64,000 nt of DNA from Euclidia mi (Eukaryota; Arthropoda; Insecta; Lepidoptera; Erebidae), in contig OX123193.2 of the NCBI GenBank assembly GCA_944739405.2, positions 14,248,519-14,312,518 on the forward strand, in the 5' to 3' direction. Shown piece after piece: positions 31,410 through 42,436 of the stretch. The notes below the pieces were generated by a model. That model did not search any database and was not told the DNA's origin. It saw nothing but the letters and a program-made list of their open reading frames with translations. Made by a program: the position numbers and the translations under genes. The stretch's first letter is position 1; each line of letters starts with the position of its first letter.

Positions 31410-32237
31410 ATATTTTTATTTGTAATTTTATTCAAATAAATATACTTACATAAAAAGTTTTACTAAAATATTATAATAACCTATATTTGGCTCGTGAAAC
31501 GTTAAGAAATAGTCATCATGAAACTATAATAAATAAAATAGAGAATAATCACGAATCTTCTCTTAATTAATTGTAAACGTATAGGTAATAATCATATTTT
31601 TTATCATCATATTATGGTGACAATAGTTATTCTCCGTGCTAAAAACAAAAGCACTTAAAAGCTTGGCAGTTTAAGTTTAGATAAAGGTACGATAGTGAAA
31701 TCCAGATCCAAATCAAGGTTTACCTTACTGCTCCGAAATTTTAAGGAAGTTTACTTTACCTTTAATTAAGTATCTTTATTAATTGACTAAGCAGTAAACA
31801 AAACTATAAGCATTGCAAGCTTTGTCTCTCTGTAGTTAGCTGTGAGTTAGATTTGCGCATGGAATACTCGCGTTTTAGTTAAATAGCGATGTCACATTCC
31901 TTTGTCAAATGTGCCATTGTGCCAAATGTGTTTCGAATTTTTTTTATTGTCTACTAACTTACTACGTTAATAAAATGTCACATTTGCCACTTAAGCCAAG
32001 ACAGATTTAGAAGCGATTGCACCTCGCCCGGCGCAACTGACAAATAAGCCGTTGTTATGCGCGGAAGCGAGGGGAACGTACTAAGTACTACATTGACACT
32101 TAACGCCCTTTCTCAACAAATAGGAAAACTAACACAGTGCCGTTTTACCGCTTTATAAATTATACACTTTTATACACTTAGGCCGTAAAAACTCAATTTC
32201 GCTTTTTTGTAAATGTGCCTATATACTGCTAGGTGAG

Positions 32238-32238
<1 letters not shown>
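31410..32238. other. No gene seen
   Basis: AT-rich. The variants gatgtcacattcctttgtc and aaatgtcacatttgccac recur but define no element. Confidence 0.4.

Positions 32239-32288
<50 letters not shown>
32239..32288. repeat. (TA)n microsatellite
   Basis: About 50 bases of uninterrupted alternating T and A. Confidence 0.97.
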
Positions 32289-32290
<2 letters not shown>

Positions 32291-32535
32291 ACGTGTAATG
32301 AAAATAACGCACATCCTCAGACACCCCAATTAGAAAACCTTGTTATTATCATAATGCATGCATTGAAATATTTTTTTTATTAGCCTAAACATTGTTTTTG
32401 ATCGAAAGTATTAACTTCATTATAAAGTAAAATGCGTGGTCACTACAAACATGCGCACGCACACAATCACACGAAACGTTTGCTGTGGTAAACAAACGAC
32501 AGCGAAATACGATACGGTCTATCATTTTTTAACAT

Positions 32536-32866
32536 CGTTAGTGGCTATTGTGACTATCTTAATTTAATCATAATAATCATACCTAGTTAGCATTATTGAT
32601 ACATTAGAAATTAAAGTATTAAAAGGGTATCAATGAGAGAATTAAAGAAGAACGGCGTGTTTAAAGTTGTGAATCATAATTTTTTTACAATAAAAGAATA
32701 ACCAAATGACTCACAGGCTTATTGTCACTTGTTCGGCGTCCTCTGTTTAAAATGCTGACATCAGGCACGAAAATGATATTAAAAATGTCAGAAATGGATT
32801 CAGTAGCTGATTCTGAACAAAGTACTTTCAAAATGTGCATTAAACTTGTTACATGTTGTATATATA
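32536..32866 (+). repeat. Dispersed repeat family Y, copy 2
   Basis: Matches 145-320 and 985-1072 in order, with only a short joint between the halves. Followed by short direct repeats of ttcaaatacattgatatttt (32871 and 32917) separated by TA runs. Confidence 0.6.
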
Positions 32867-32919
32867 TATATTTCAAATACATTGATATTTTTTTCTATAT
32901 ATATATATATATATTTCAA

Positions 32920-33015
32920 ATACATTGATATTTTTTTCCAATTAATTCTTTGACTCTAACATTACAAAAAAAATTGGTCGACACCTTTTATTTACCCACA
33001 TCCAACTGACAGGCT
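32920..33015 (+). repeat. Fragment of repeat family X
   Basis: Shares ttggtcgacaccttttattt and ttaattctttgactctaaca with the X copy near 38950-39120 (reverse strand). Confidence 0.55.
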
Positions 33016-33885
33016 CTAAGCATCTTTAACAGATCATATTTGTGTATATAAAAAATAAAAATACTAAGTTCCAAAACTGTCCACAAAAATACGAAATAAT
33101 TGGTAAATGCATAACTAAATACTATGTTGTAGTAGTAATTTTACGCGGCACTGTTCCATTGATAAATTCGTGCAAACTCAAACTTCGTCACCCCCTGTCC
33201 CTCTGCGGCGTGGCCCATGGCGGAAGCGAGCGGATCCTTTTTACGCCGCAACAATTAATTGTTTGTTTACGTTTGCCTAACGCGATGGCTTATCAGTTCA
33301 CATCACGCGAGTGCAGCGTGTGATAGATTATTAGAAATATTTTGAAAATTAATCAACAAAAATATCAAAATAAGTACATTTAAAATATGTGTGTTTCATT
33401 TGTAAATATCTATTTATAATCCCAGCAAAAGCTCGGATATCAAACTGTTATAAATCTGGCTAGAATTTACATCATTGTTACTTTTAGGTTAGGTTTTAGG
33501 TTAAGCTACTAGAAAATAGATTTTAGGGTTATTCATATATATAATAATAAATATACAATTTGATCCTAGGACCAAGAATCAAATGGACTCGACATTTGCG
33601 TACACCCGTAAAGGACGGATATAGAGTACATCCCGAGTTGGTGTTACCAGATGTTGTAAATGTTTACCCTACAATTCTACGAAGTACATATTAACTTTTA
33701 AGTAACATTGTATCAAACCTGATTCGAGTTGAATTGAATTCCATCCATATGTGTGCGATAAGTATTTTTTATACTTAATATTATTATGTATAACAAAAAT
33801 GTCGAATAGGAGGGACTGGCTTCACTCGTCAAATAAACACGAGGCTCAGAGTTATATATCTTTTATTATATTATTTCACACTCAA
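33016..33885. other. No gene seen
   Basis: A GC-richer island near 33145-33325 (ctctgcggcgtggcccatgg) lies in an open frame but has no motif that I recognise. Confidence 0.4.
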
Positions 33886-33887
33886 AT

Positions 33888-34165
33888 TTACTGTCCTTTG
33901 AACAAAATTAATTTTGTGTACAAATTTCTTATTTTCTCTCCTTTATCACACAAAGATTTTGTGGCATAATGAATACGCACATTCAAATACTTTTTATAAA
34001 CAGCTTTAATCAAAAGCAAATAAAGGTTATAATGGTTGGTTTTCCTAAAACACTTTTGTTCAAAGTGTTTAGAGCATACTCTTGGATATTTATTCGGATC
34101 CCAGTTTTCTCGTCCTGTTGCACGTATCCACAATTGTCGGATAGTGCAGTACCTACTTTGGGAAT
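33888..34165 (-). pseudogene. THAP-domain-like exon or remnant
   Basis: On the - strand, downstream of a tttatag acceptor at about 34166, the frame reads R-Q-L-W-I-R-A-T-G-R-E-N-W-D-P-N and C-S-K-H-F. The paired Trp, Pro and C-S-x-H-F are the second half of a THAP zinc finger, a DNA-binding domain found in insect regulators and P-element-type transposases. The first Cys pair would be on an upstream exon that I cannot find. The frame then runs into low-quality sequence and stops. Real exon or transposon remnant is undecided. Confidence 0.45.
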
Positions 34166-34229
34166 CTATAAACAAATAATTTCATTACTACAAAGAATCG
34201 GCAAACAAATTAAAATATATAATTAATCT

Positions 34230-34700
34230 TAGGTTCATATGAAACTAAATAACTGCAATTTACCTAAAACTTGGGTAATTTCCCAAACGTTTCTGTGGTA
34301 TCCCTAAAAAACATTTAACGCTGTAAAATTAAAAAGTATCGATGACATTTGGTTAGCTCATCATTCAACGACCTATTGAATTCGATTGTGTAATACTTAC
34401 ATCGCGGTGATAATAAAATAGCCTTTTTTTGGTTTATTGATGTAATTTAGACATGTTTCCTTATGTAATAATACGCTATTTGTATCATTCTATCAATATT
34501 TGCATGTATAAATAGATATTATAACTAAAATATCGTATTTACGAATGAAAGGTTATGTTCTCATATTTCCGCTCACTACGGCTTTTACAGCCTAAAATGT
34601 AACAAATTACCATAATAAATCTGATCCAATGATATTTTCACTAAGCACAATTACACAAGTTCACAAATAATAACAATATTAACACAATATTTTGCGGATA
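34230..34700. other. No gene seen
   Basis: AT-rich. A small hairpin lies just left of this stretch near 34047-34072 (ctaaaacactttt against aaagtgtttag). Confidence 0.4.
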
Positions 34701-34718
34701 TTATCGAGAGCTCAACAG

Positions 34719-34753
34719 TTTGTTGGTCACAATATTCAGTTGTGACCAACAAA
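34719..34753. repeat. Perfect 14-bp hairpin
   Basis: 34719-34732 and 34740-34753 are exact reverse complements (ttgttggtcacaa / ttgtgaccaacaa) around tattcag. Confidence 0.88.
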
Positions 34754-34899
34754 AAAAACGAAAACTCTGATAAAGACAAAAAATGCTATCTTTGTCTCTT
34801 TTACTCTTATGTATTTCTGTATGTCATTATCTCGGTCTGTCACGGTATTATTTTTTGCTTGTCAAATCCATAGAGATACATCATCCTAGATTTGATCTG

Positions 34900-35015
34900 A
34901 CGTTTGGCAGTTGACACTGTCAAACGTGTAAATAGGATATAAAAGGAGGACAGGCTCTGTTCAGGTTTAGTTCCGCCCGGGCAACGACTAAGGTACGATA
35001 TAATTCTGACTTTTA
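34900..35015 (+). promoter_or_regulatory. Possible core promoter
   Basis: A quasi-palindrome (acgtttggcagt..actgtcaaacgt) is followed by aggatataaaaggagg, a good TATA box. About 30 bases on comes ttcaggtttagttccg, a plausible start region, then a possible splice donor ctaag-gtacga. No downstream coding sequence fits, so this could be a retroelement LTR or an old promoter. Confidence 0.3.
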
Positions 35016-35628
35016 TATTATTGTGTTTTTATATTGTGTTTTTACTAATAATGTGTTTCACAATTCTTTATTGCTATTGTGGTGTTATTTAGAGTATTGT
35101 CAATATAGACAACGTATAGTTAATGTAATAATATAGCTTAGCAGTTGTATAATTTTTATTGTGGGTGGTTCCGTCACTTGTGAGATGTTAAAGTTCAGAA
35201 CTTGGGGTATCATATAGTATCGAATCGAATTTATGCTGAGAAACAAGCCGTGTCTATTAGATACATAATGTAGTGAATATTTCAGTGGAAAATATTGAAT
35301 ACACATATAGTAAATATATAATTTGTGGTGAATATTACTAAATCAATTATGCTAATCTATTGTTTTAAGGTAATAGTTACTTTTTAAATATTGAACTACC
35401 CACAACCTTGCTATCCGATATGTCTTGAATGTACCGCTTTTATAAACGATAACTCTAACTATTAAAAGAATGGCCAAGAGTTTTCTTGGCCACGTTCTTT
35501 CTCTTGGTTTTATGTCCTTGCTTTGCGAACGTTGCGTTAAATGTAAATGTAGAATCAGAACCGAATATACTCTTACTTTAAAACATACTCTTGTGACAAC
35601 CTGAATAAATGAAAGTAAGAATTGATAG
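35016..35628. other. No gene seen
   Basis: AT-rich, with several short open frames on the - strand that lack motifs. Confidence 0.4.
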
Positions 35629-35739
35629 TTGTATCTTTTATTTTCCAAACACCTGACAAATAGAACTATAATAATACATATAGGCCGTATACCTTGTATC
35701 TATACATATATATATATAATACCCACGCTATTACGTGCG

Positions 35740-35982
35740 TTTCTACAGGGAAGAGTTTGGAAGCCAGTGGAACGGTCAAGGCGGGCCTGTAGCTTGGCCT
35801 CCATGCTCACCGTTGTGTACAAAAGTGAGCCGGTTAGTGTCGAACAATTAAAGCAGCACATATTGGACGCTTTTGACGCAGTGAAAAGTCAGACAAGCGT
35901 ACGTCTCTCGTTAAAAAGCAATTTAATAAAACGCGCCCGTCTGTGTATTGACAATGGTGGTGGACATTTCCTACCTACGTAA
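35740..35982 (+). pseudogene. C-terminal remnant of a DDE-type transposase
   Basis: The frame has L-K-Q-H-I-L-D-A-F-D-A-V, then K-R-A-R-L-C-I-D-N-G-G-G-H-F near its stop. R-A-R-x-C-I-x-x-x-G-G-H-F is the usual ending of a group of insect Tc/mariner-like transposases. Only the last 75 or so codons remain. Confidence 0.55.
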
Positions 35983-35997
35983 ATAATAATTTTATGC

Positions 35998-36078
35998 TGG
36001 CGGCTCAAAATTGGTCTGTATGGAGAACCTTGGGGGAGGCCTATGTCCAGCAGTGGACGTCTCTAGAATGACATGATG
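35998..36078 (+). mobile_element. 5'-truncated RTE-type LINE tail
   Basis: ggcggctcaaaattggtctg through ggcctatgtccagcagtgg and a gat-repeat tail matches the last 80 bases of the RTE-like LINE. Possible target duplication aaataata (35980 and 36076 areas). Confidence 0.75.
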
Positions 36079-36642
36079 ATGATGAAATAATATTTGTAAA
36101 TAGCAGCTGATTCTAACTTCATAAATACGCCAAAATTACTATTTTCGTTTACTACAGAATTACATACCCACGTATTCAATTACTTGTAAAAAGGTAAATT
36201 TTGCCGGTCCTAAGCCCAGATAAAGTAAGAAGGAGAGGTTAGAATTTAGAAAATTAATTAAGTAAGTAACTAAACCACTTATTCTTTTGTTTCATTTTAT
36301 TGTCCAAGGTTACCTACATCATAAGTGCGACAGAAAGAAAGCGAATGAGCAGGACGGAATATTATCAATGAATTAGTGAATGGATTGTAAAATATGCCCA
36401 TGATTTAAGTGAGATTTTCTACAATAAACAAATGATAATAACTTTGCTCTTTATAGATATTATGAAATTCTTACGTCACATATATGATAATAATGTCTTC
36501 GCTAATCTCTCCTTAACGTTTTTGTACTAATTAAAAAAATAAGGGTGTATATGGTGAATTATCTACATATTATCTTTTCCAAATACATTTACATTTTTGT
36601 TCAATTAATTCTAACATTACAATTTTTTTTTAATACTTACGG
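36079..36642. other. No gene seen
   Basis: AT-rich. A short piece near 36586-36620 (caaatacatttaca, ttaattctaacattac) resembles the flank of repeat X. Confidence 0.4.
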
Positions 36643-36838
36643 TCATCATGTCAGCCAAACGACGTCCACTGCTGGACATAGGCCTCCCCCAAGGTTCTCC
36701 ACACAGACCGGTCTTGAGTCGCCCGCATCCAACCGCCTCCCGCGATCTTGACGAGATCGTCGGTCTACCTTGCGGGGGGCCTACCTCTGCTGCGTCGTCC
36801 GGTACGTGGCCGCCACTCCAGAACCTTTCTGCCCCAAC

Positions 36839-37406
36839 ATGATGGCTGATCATTGCGTTATACTCGTAAACGGGTGCTGCCTGTGGTGACTGGTCGATCT
36901 ACTGGACAGGATACAGCTTTTGACTTGCTGATTTATGAGTTTATTTGCAATTTGTCCCAATTGTTTTGGTACCTACCTAATTAATGCATTGTAACGTGAT
37001 TTGACTGAGCAGTTATTACATAACAACATGATATTTAACATGTGTGCGGTTACACCCTACTTGTCATTTTGTTTTGGAGGCTAAGTGTTAGTCATTATTC
37101 TCAATTTTCAAGTCTTAAGTAGGTACGTAACTAAATAAAGGGCAATAGGTTGTGTGATAGCTATCATGTTAACTGAAATGTGATATTATTATTTTTTTAT
37201 TATAATGTACAACTTCATATTTAAATACGCAGACAGTACTGTGTTGCTAGGGAGTTTGTTGCGCTGCTTCTTCTTCCTAGCAAAAACACATAGGAAGCAG
37301 TGAAGGGTTGGGCTTTTTGGGGGACTGTCTATTGTAAAATTTAACGTTCAGAAAGAGCTGTTTACCAGCCAATTTTGAATAAAAGATTTTGATTTTGATT
37401 TTGATT
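36839..37406 (+). mobile_element. 568-bp insertion in the RTE LINE with attttg-repeat tail
   Basis: Flanked by caac on both sides (36835-36838, 37407-37410), exactly where the RTE reading frame is broken. Ends in three attttg units. It looks like the 3' part of a retroelement on the + strand; coding content not recognised. Confidence 0.65.
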
Positions 37407-38485
37407 CAACGGCCATCGGTTCTTCGAGCTATGTGCCCTGCCCACTGCCACTTCAGCTTGGCTATCCGGAGAGCTATGACGGCGACTTTGGTTCTACTGC
37501 GGATCTCCTCATTTCTGATTAGATCTCGCAGGGAAACTCCAAGCATAGCTCTCTCCATCACCCTCTGAGTGAACATGAGCCTTTTGATAAGGCCCATAGT
37601 GAGAGACCACGTCTCTGATCCGTAAGTCATCACTGGCAACACACACTGGTCAAAGACTTTCGTCTTGAGACACTGCGGGATATCGGACGAGAAGATATGT
37701 CGTAGCTTCCCGAACGCTGCCCAACCGAGTTGGATTCGACGATTGACCTCCTTCTCAAAGTTGGACCTACCTAATTGGACTACTTGTCCCAGGTAGATAT
37801 ACTTGTCGACAACTTCGAGCGTAGAGTTCCCAACCTAAATAGGAGCAGGTACAACATAGACGTTCGACATGATTTTCGTCTCGCCCATGTTCATCTTATG
37901 ACCTACTTGTTGGGAGACTCTACAGAGGCCATAGAGCATTGTGCCTAGGTCTTCCATGGCCTCAGCCATGACTACGATATCGTCTGCGAATTGAAGGTGA
38001 GTGATGTACTCGCCGTTGATGTTGATGCCGAGTCCATTCCAGTCCAGAAGCTTGAAAACATCCTCCAGCGCAGTGGTAAACAGTTTCGGGGATATGACAT
38101 CCCCCTGTCTCTCTCCTCGCTCGAGTTGAATAGGTTTCGAACTCTGGTCCTGGAGGCGGACTGACATAGTGGCGTTTTCATACAAACACTTCAGCACTTC
38201 GATATATCGGTAGTCAATCCGGCACCGTTGGAGAGACTGTAGCACCGCCCAGGTTTCGATCGAATCGAAGGCTTTCTCATAGTCCACAAACGCCAAGCGT
38301 AGGGGCTGGTTATACTCCTCGGACTTCTGTATAACTTGCCGCAGCGTATGTATGTGGTCTATGGTACTATAGCCTTTACGGAAACCGGCTTGTTCGGGAG
38401 GCTGGAAGTCGTCTAGCTTGCTCTCGAGACGATTCGTGATGACCCTCGAAAACAGCTTGTAGACGTGGCTCAGATCTGTATACTT
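37406..38485 (-). pseudogene. RTE-type reverse transcriptase
   Basis: The - strand reads F-R-K-G-Y-S-T-I-D-H (38380), A-F-V-D-Y-E-K-A-F-D-S, G-E-R-Q-G-D-V-I-S-P-K-L-F and H-L-Q-F-A-D-D-I-V (catalytic FADD intact). After a break near 37835 comes Y-G-S-E-T-W-S-L-T, then R-A-M-L-G-V-S-L-R-D and W-A-G-H-I-A-R-R-T-D-G-R. This set is characteristic of the RTE clade. The D-G-R end joins G-R-K-V-L-E-W on the far side of the insertion. Confidence 0.87.
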
Positions 38486-38935
38486 ACGGTATATTTATCT
38501 ATTTCTTGTTAAACATTTAAATCCTTAAGAATGTATTTTGTTTTTCTACCTTAAGTCTAGGTAGCCGTTAACGTTATTTTTTTCGTACTTGTAACGTAAG
38601 CTAGGTTCGGAGTTACTACGACATTAACAACAGAACACGCGTAGGTAGGGAGAACCCAATATTTTTCAGCCCTAAGTTTGGGACACTTGGGACATTAGGA
38701 ATAACTTCTAAGTCATTATAGTGTGAACAATTGACTTGTTCAGCCCGTTTTCTTTAACGTGAATTTTTAATTGCAATATTCCTGCAGTAATTTTTCATTT
38801 AAAATTTTGTGTTTTTTTGGATGGAACTGACCAGAAAGTTTGCAAATTTCACGAAAATAAATTAAAAGGGTGTCATTATGCGTTGAAATATCGAATCATA
38901 AAATATTTCAAGTACAAAGTCGTTGTGTTACCAAA
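38486..38935. other. No gene seen
   Basis: AT-rich sequence without recognisable features. Confidence 0.4.
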
Positions 38936-38939
38936 AGAC

Positions 38940-39353
38940 ATTTTTTAGTAATGTTAGAGTCAAAGAATTAATTGGAACAAAAAATTATCCATGTATTTGA
39001 AAAAGATGTGCAGTTAATTAAATAACTAAACATACATAGGATTGAAATGTATCAACATAGGCTCTTTAATTCTTCAAACTAAGTCGACAGTCAGATCCAG
39101 GCAAATAAGAGGTGTCGACCAATTTTTTCAGTCATTTCAGAGGTCCTAGTTTCAGAAAATCGTAAACAAATCCGTGTATTCCATGCCTTAAGATAAATTT
39201 AAAAAAAAAATAATGCTGGTCGACTCAGGGTAGCGAATAAATAGAGCTTGTCGACCCTTGACATTTCTATTCTACTCATCAAAAACTTTCGTTTAACATA
39301 CATTTTCTTGATGTATTTCAAAAATTAAAATAACACCTTAAATAGAAACCGGA
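38940..39353 (-). repeat. Repeat family X, left half of a split copy
   Basis: Reverse-strand match to 29350-29660. Its end tagaaaccgga (39343-39353) is duplicated at 41233-41243, where the other half begins. Confidence 0.72.
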
Positions 39354-41232
39354 AAGGTCAAAAAGAATAGTGAAAGAGATGGTTAAAAGGAAAAAAGAGG
39401 AAAAGAAAGATGAGTTTGATAGCAGATTATCTGACGATTTCCGAAGAAACATTAAGTGTTTCTGGAAATCCGTTCGTGCAGTTCGAGGAAGAACTCAATC
39501 CTCAGAATACAAATCGACCAGAGACAAGAATGGAAAGAGAGTAAATGGTGAATCGTGCGTGCTGAAGACATGGAAAAAGTATTTTGAAAGTTTATTTGAA
39601 AGCACGGCGATAGAGACACCGATAGCTGAAATGAATAGTAATGATAGCAATGATGAAAGCGTTATTGGCGTGGATGAGATCGTGAAGGCACTGGGAAGTA
39701 TGAAAGTAGGTAAGGCTGCAGGATATGATAGGATTACAGTCAAAATGCTGATGGCTGGACAGGGCATCATAGTTGGTCAGTTGCAGCGGTTATATATCTT
39801 GTGCTGGAGCACCGGCCGAGTACCTAATGACTGGGCCACAGCTGTAGTTGTGCCTCTTTATAAAGGAAAAGGCTCGCAACAAGACTGCAAAAACTAAAGA
39901 GGCATTAGCCTTGTCAGCATTGTTGGCAAATTGTATGCAAAGGTACTGATTGAAAGAGTTATGGAAGTAACCGACAAGAAAATATGGAATGTACAAGCGG
40001 GATTTCGAAAGGGTATGGGATGTACGGATCAGGTTTTTTCCTTGCGAAGCATAGCCGAAAAGTTTTTGGCCAAAGGTCAAAAGTTCTATTGCGCATTCGT
40101 GGATTTGGAAAAGGCTTACGATAAAGTGGTGAGGAATGAAATGTGGTCGGTGCTGTCAATGAATGGGGTGGACAGCAGCCTCATTCGAGCTCTGAAATCC
40201 CTTTATGAGGATTCTAGAGCTTGTGTGAGGATAAACGGGGCATACACTGACTTATTTTACCATCGAGAAAGGTGAGACAGGGATGTATAGCGTCGCCGTG
40301 GCTGTTTAAACTCTTTGTGGACAGTTGTTTGCAAGATTTAAAACACAGTGACTGCGGATTAAGGATGAATGGGTAACTCGTCAAATGCCTCCTTTATGCT
40401 GATGATCAGGTAATACTTGCATCTTCAGCGGAGGAGTTGCAGGAGATGGTAACAATCATGCATGGTGCGTTAGAGAGGAAAGTAATGAAAGTGAATGTAA
40501 GTAAAACGAAAGTTATGGTTTTTGAAAAGGAGGAATGCGTTACGGCTTGTAATGTTTTGATCGATGGACAGCGAGTGGAACAAGTGAATGAGTTTGTTTA
40601 CTTAGGTACGTTGTTTACAAGAGATGGTAAGAATGAAAAAGATATTATGTTATTATAGGTAATAGTGTGAATGGAGTTCTGAAGGCGTTTATGAACACTC
40701 AAACGTGTCCAAAAGAGCGCGTTTGGCTGTGCATAGAGGGGTGTTAGTGCCTACCCTTATGTATGGTAGTGAAAGTTGGGTATGGCAGAAGAGACTTGAA
40801 AGTAGAATAAATGCTGTTGAAATGAGAGCACTGAGAAGTATGTGTGGTGTGTATTTGACGAACAGAGTAAAGAATTGTGTGATACGAGAGTGGTGTGGGG
40901 TAAAATAAGATGTAGTGACAAGCATCGAGAAAGGCATGTTAAGTTGGTTTGGGCACATGGAGAGGATGGATGACGAAAGAATGACAAAGAAGATATATAA
41001 GGCAAGTGTGAATGGGACACGACGAAGGAGAAGACCTAGACGAACGTTCTCTGACCAGATTGGAGACATCCTAAAAAAAGGACAGGTCAGAAGTACCCTA
41101 AACAGAAGAGCATGCATGAGAAACTTGATGGGAGTGAATGAAGCAATAGAAGTATGTCAGGATCGTTGCAAATGGCGTTCCGTAGTCTCTGCCTACCCCT
41201 CCGGGAAACAGGCGTGAGTCTATGTATGTATG
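39354..41232 (+). mobile_element. LINE-B (RTE-group-like), 5'-truncated insertion
   Basis: 1879 bp between perfect 11-bp duplications tagaaaccgga, splitting repeat X. Encodes RT and C-terminal region with several breaks and ends in a tatg repeat. A second copy runs from 57303 to 55930, and short 3' copies lie at 48788 and 60682. No endonuclease is visible, so the clade is uncertain; the layout is closest to RTE-type LINEs. Confidence 0.87.
39370..41217 (+). pseudogene. LINE-B reverse transcriptase and C-terminal region
   Basis: G-K-A-A-G-Y-D-R-I-T, a TAA at 39895, then R-G-I-S-L-V-S, A-G-F-R-K-G-M-G-C-T-D-Q, A-F-V-D-L-E-K-A-Y-D, a frameshift near 40260, V-R-Q-G-C-V-A-S-P and L-L-Y-A-D-D-Q (YADD intact near 40396). 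Further on: L-M-Y-G-S-E-S-W, W-F-G-H-M-E-R-M and R-R-R-P-R-R-T-F-S-D-Q. At least four lesions make it inactive. Confidence 0.85.
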
Positions 41233-41395
41233 TAGAAACCGGAATTGACGTCATAATTTTGAATGCCGGCAAAATCTAGCAATTTCAGGGGTCCTCTAGA
41301 CCTATGGCTTTATTGTTCTTACCACAAAAATGATTTATGTATCTGATCCATAGGACTTTTATATAGCCGGCTCTCCGCCTATTATTTGAGTAGTC
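41233..41395 (-). repeat. Repeat family X, right half of the split copy
   Basis: Reverse match to 29210-29375, including cctatggctttattgttctt. Continues the sequence interrupted at 39353. Confidence 0.72.
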
Positions 41396-42304
41396 TAATG
41401 CCTTTTCAGATGATCTAGGCTTTGATTGATTATACTAATAAATTATGCTGTGCAACTCAATTTAAAAGCTGCTTTGTTGGAGTTAAAGCTAGATAAAATT
41501 CTATTATTTCAATGTGATTTGTGAACTGATACGAAATAAAGGAACCATTATGTTATGTAATAATATAGAAATTATCTAATTCATGCGCCGTAGGCACTGG
41601 GATTTATGACAAGAAAGGCATGATTATTGTTTTTCTGTTTAAATTAATATCCAGACAGACCTTACGGTTAGTTATATCCATATGTACTCATCGATTTTAA
41701 TTTTATAAACTAGTCTTTGCGTACAGCTCAAGTGAAATATACACCTAAATCTTTCTCAGGCATCTTTACCCTAACCCTATCAATTGGTAAAAATCGTACA
41801 AAAATGAGTTCGGTAGTTTTTGACCTTGTCACGTTCATACAGACAGGAAGAAATGATGACCTAATTTTATAATATGTTTAGATAACCATTATCCTTTATC
41901 AGCCGTGTTTTCTTTCAATAAAACAGTCTACCTATTTCAATTATAGATCTCACGTGATCTCCAATTATTTCCAGTATCACATTCAAGCCAGCGTCGTTTC
42001 ACAATATTCTTATTTATTGTGTTCATTGAATTGTATGATTCGATGGGTTTTGTGCCTTATTTTATCTTTCTGGAGATTCATTTTGTTGCTGGTTGGGACC
42101 ACGAGTCCGTAAATTATATTTAATGGAATTGAAACAATATGAAATACGGCATTTTAGTATAAAACCTTTTTAGAATTGCCACTATTTAGTGAGGCCACAG
42201 TCTTCTGGCAAGACCCCTTTTTTGAGTCGCGTATTGTCTTCGACTGATTATACTAATAAAAGAAGTGTATAAGGAAGAAATATCATTTAGACATCGTTAC
42301 GCTT
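41396..42304. other. No gene seen
   Basis: AT-rich; no coding or repeat signal beyond short chance frames. Confidence 0.4.
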
Positions 42305-42317
42305 AGTATACCTAAAT

Positions 42318-42423
42318 GGATGGAAAGATGGAAATTAGATGCGGGCGGCTCAAAATAGGTATGTATGGAGAACCTTGGGGCAGGCCTATGTCCAGCAGTG
42401 GGCGTCTCTAGGATGACATGATG
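42318..42423 (+). mobile_element. Very short RTE-type LINE copy with target duplication
   Basis: 106 bp with ggcctatgtccagcagtgg and an atgatg end, flanked by perfect 13-bp duplications agtatacctaaat (42305-42317 and 42424-42436). Confidence 0.85.
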
Positions 42424-42436
42424 AGTATACCTAAAT

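Larger units (their letters stand above)
36643..38485 (-). mobile_element. RTE/BovB-like LINE, 5'-truncated, carrying an insertion
   Basis: Reverse orientation. RT and C-terminal coding regions run from 38485 down to about 36660, then a gat-type tail. Interrupted at 36839-37406 by another element. The endonuclease half is missing. Its 3' end is shared by the short copies at 35998 and 42318 and, in part, by SINE-R. Confidence 0.85.

Noticed and set aside
32239..32288. TA run as a biological signal
   Set aside because: Simple microsatellite.
33042..33323. 93-codon open frame with a GC-richer end
   Set aside because: No motif, no splice context and no similarity I can recognise.
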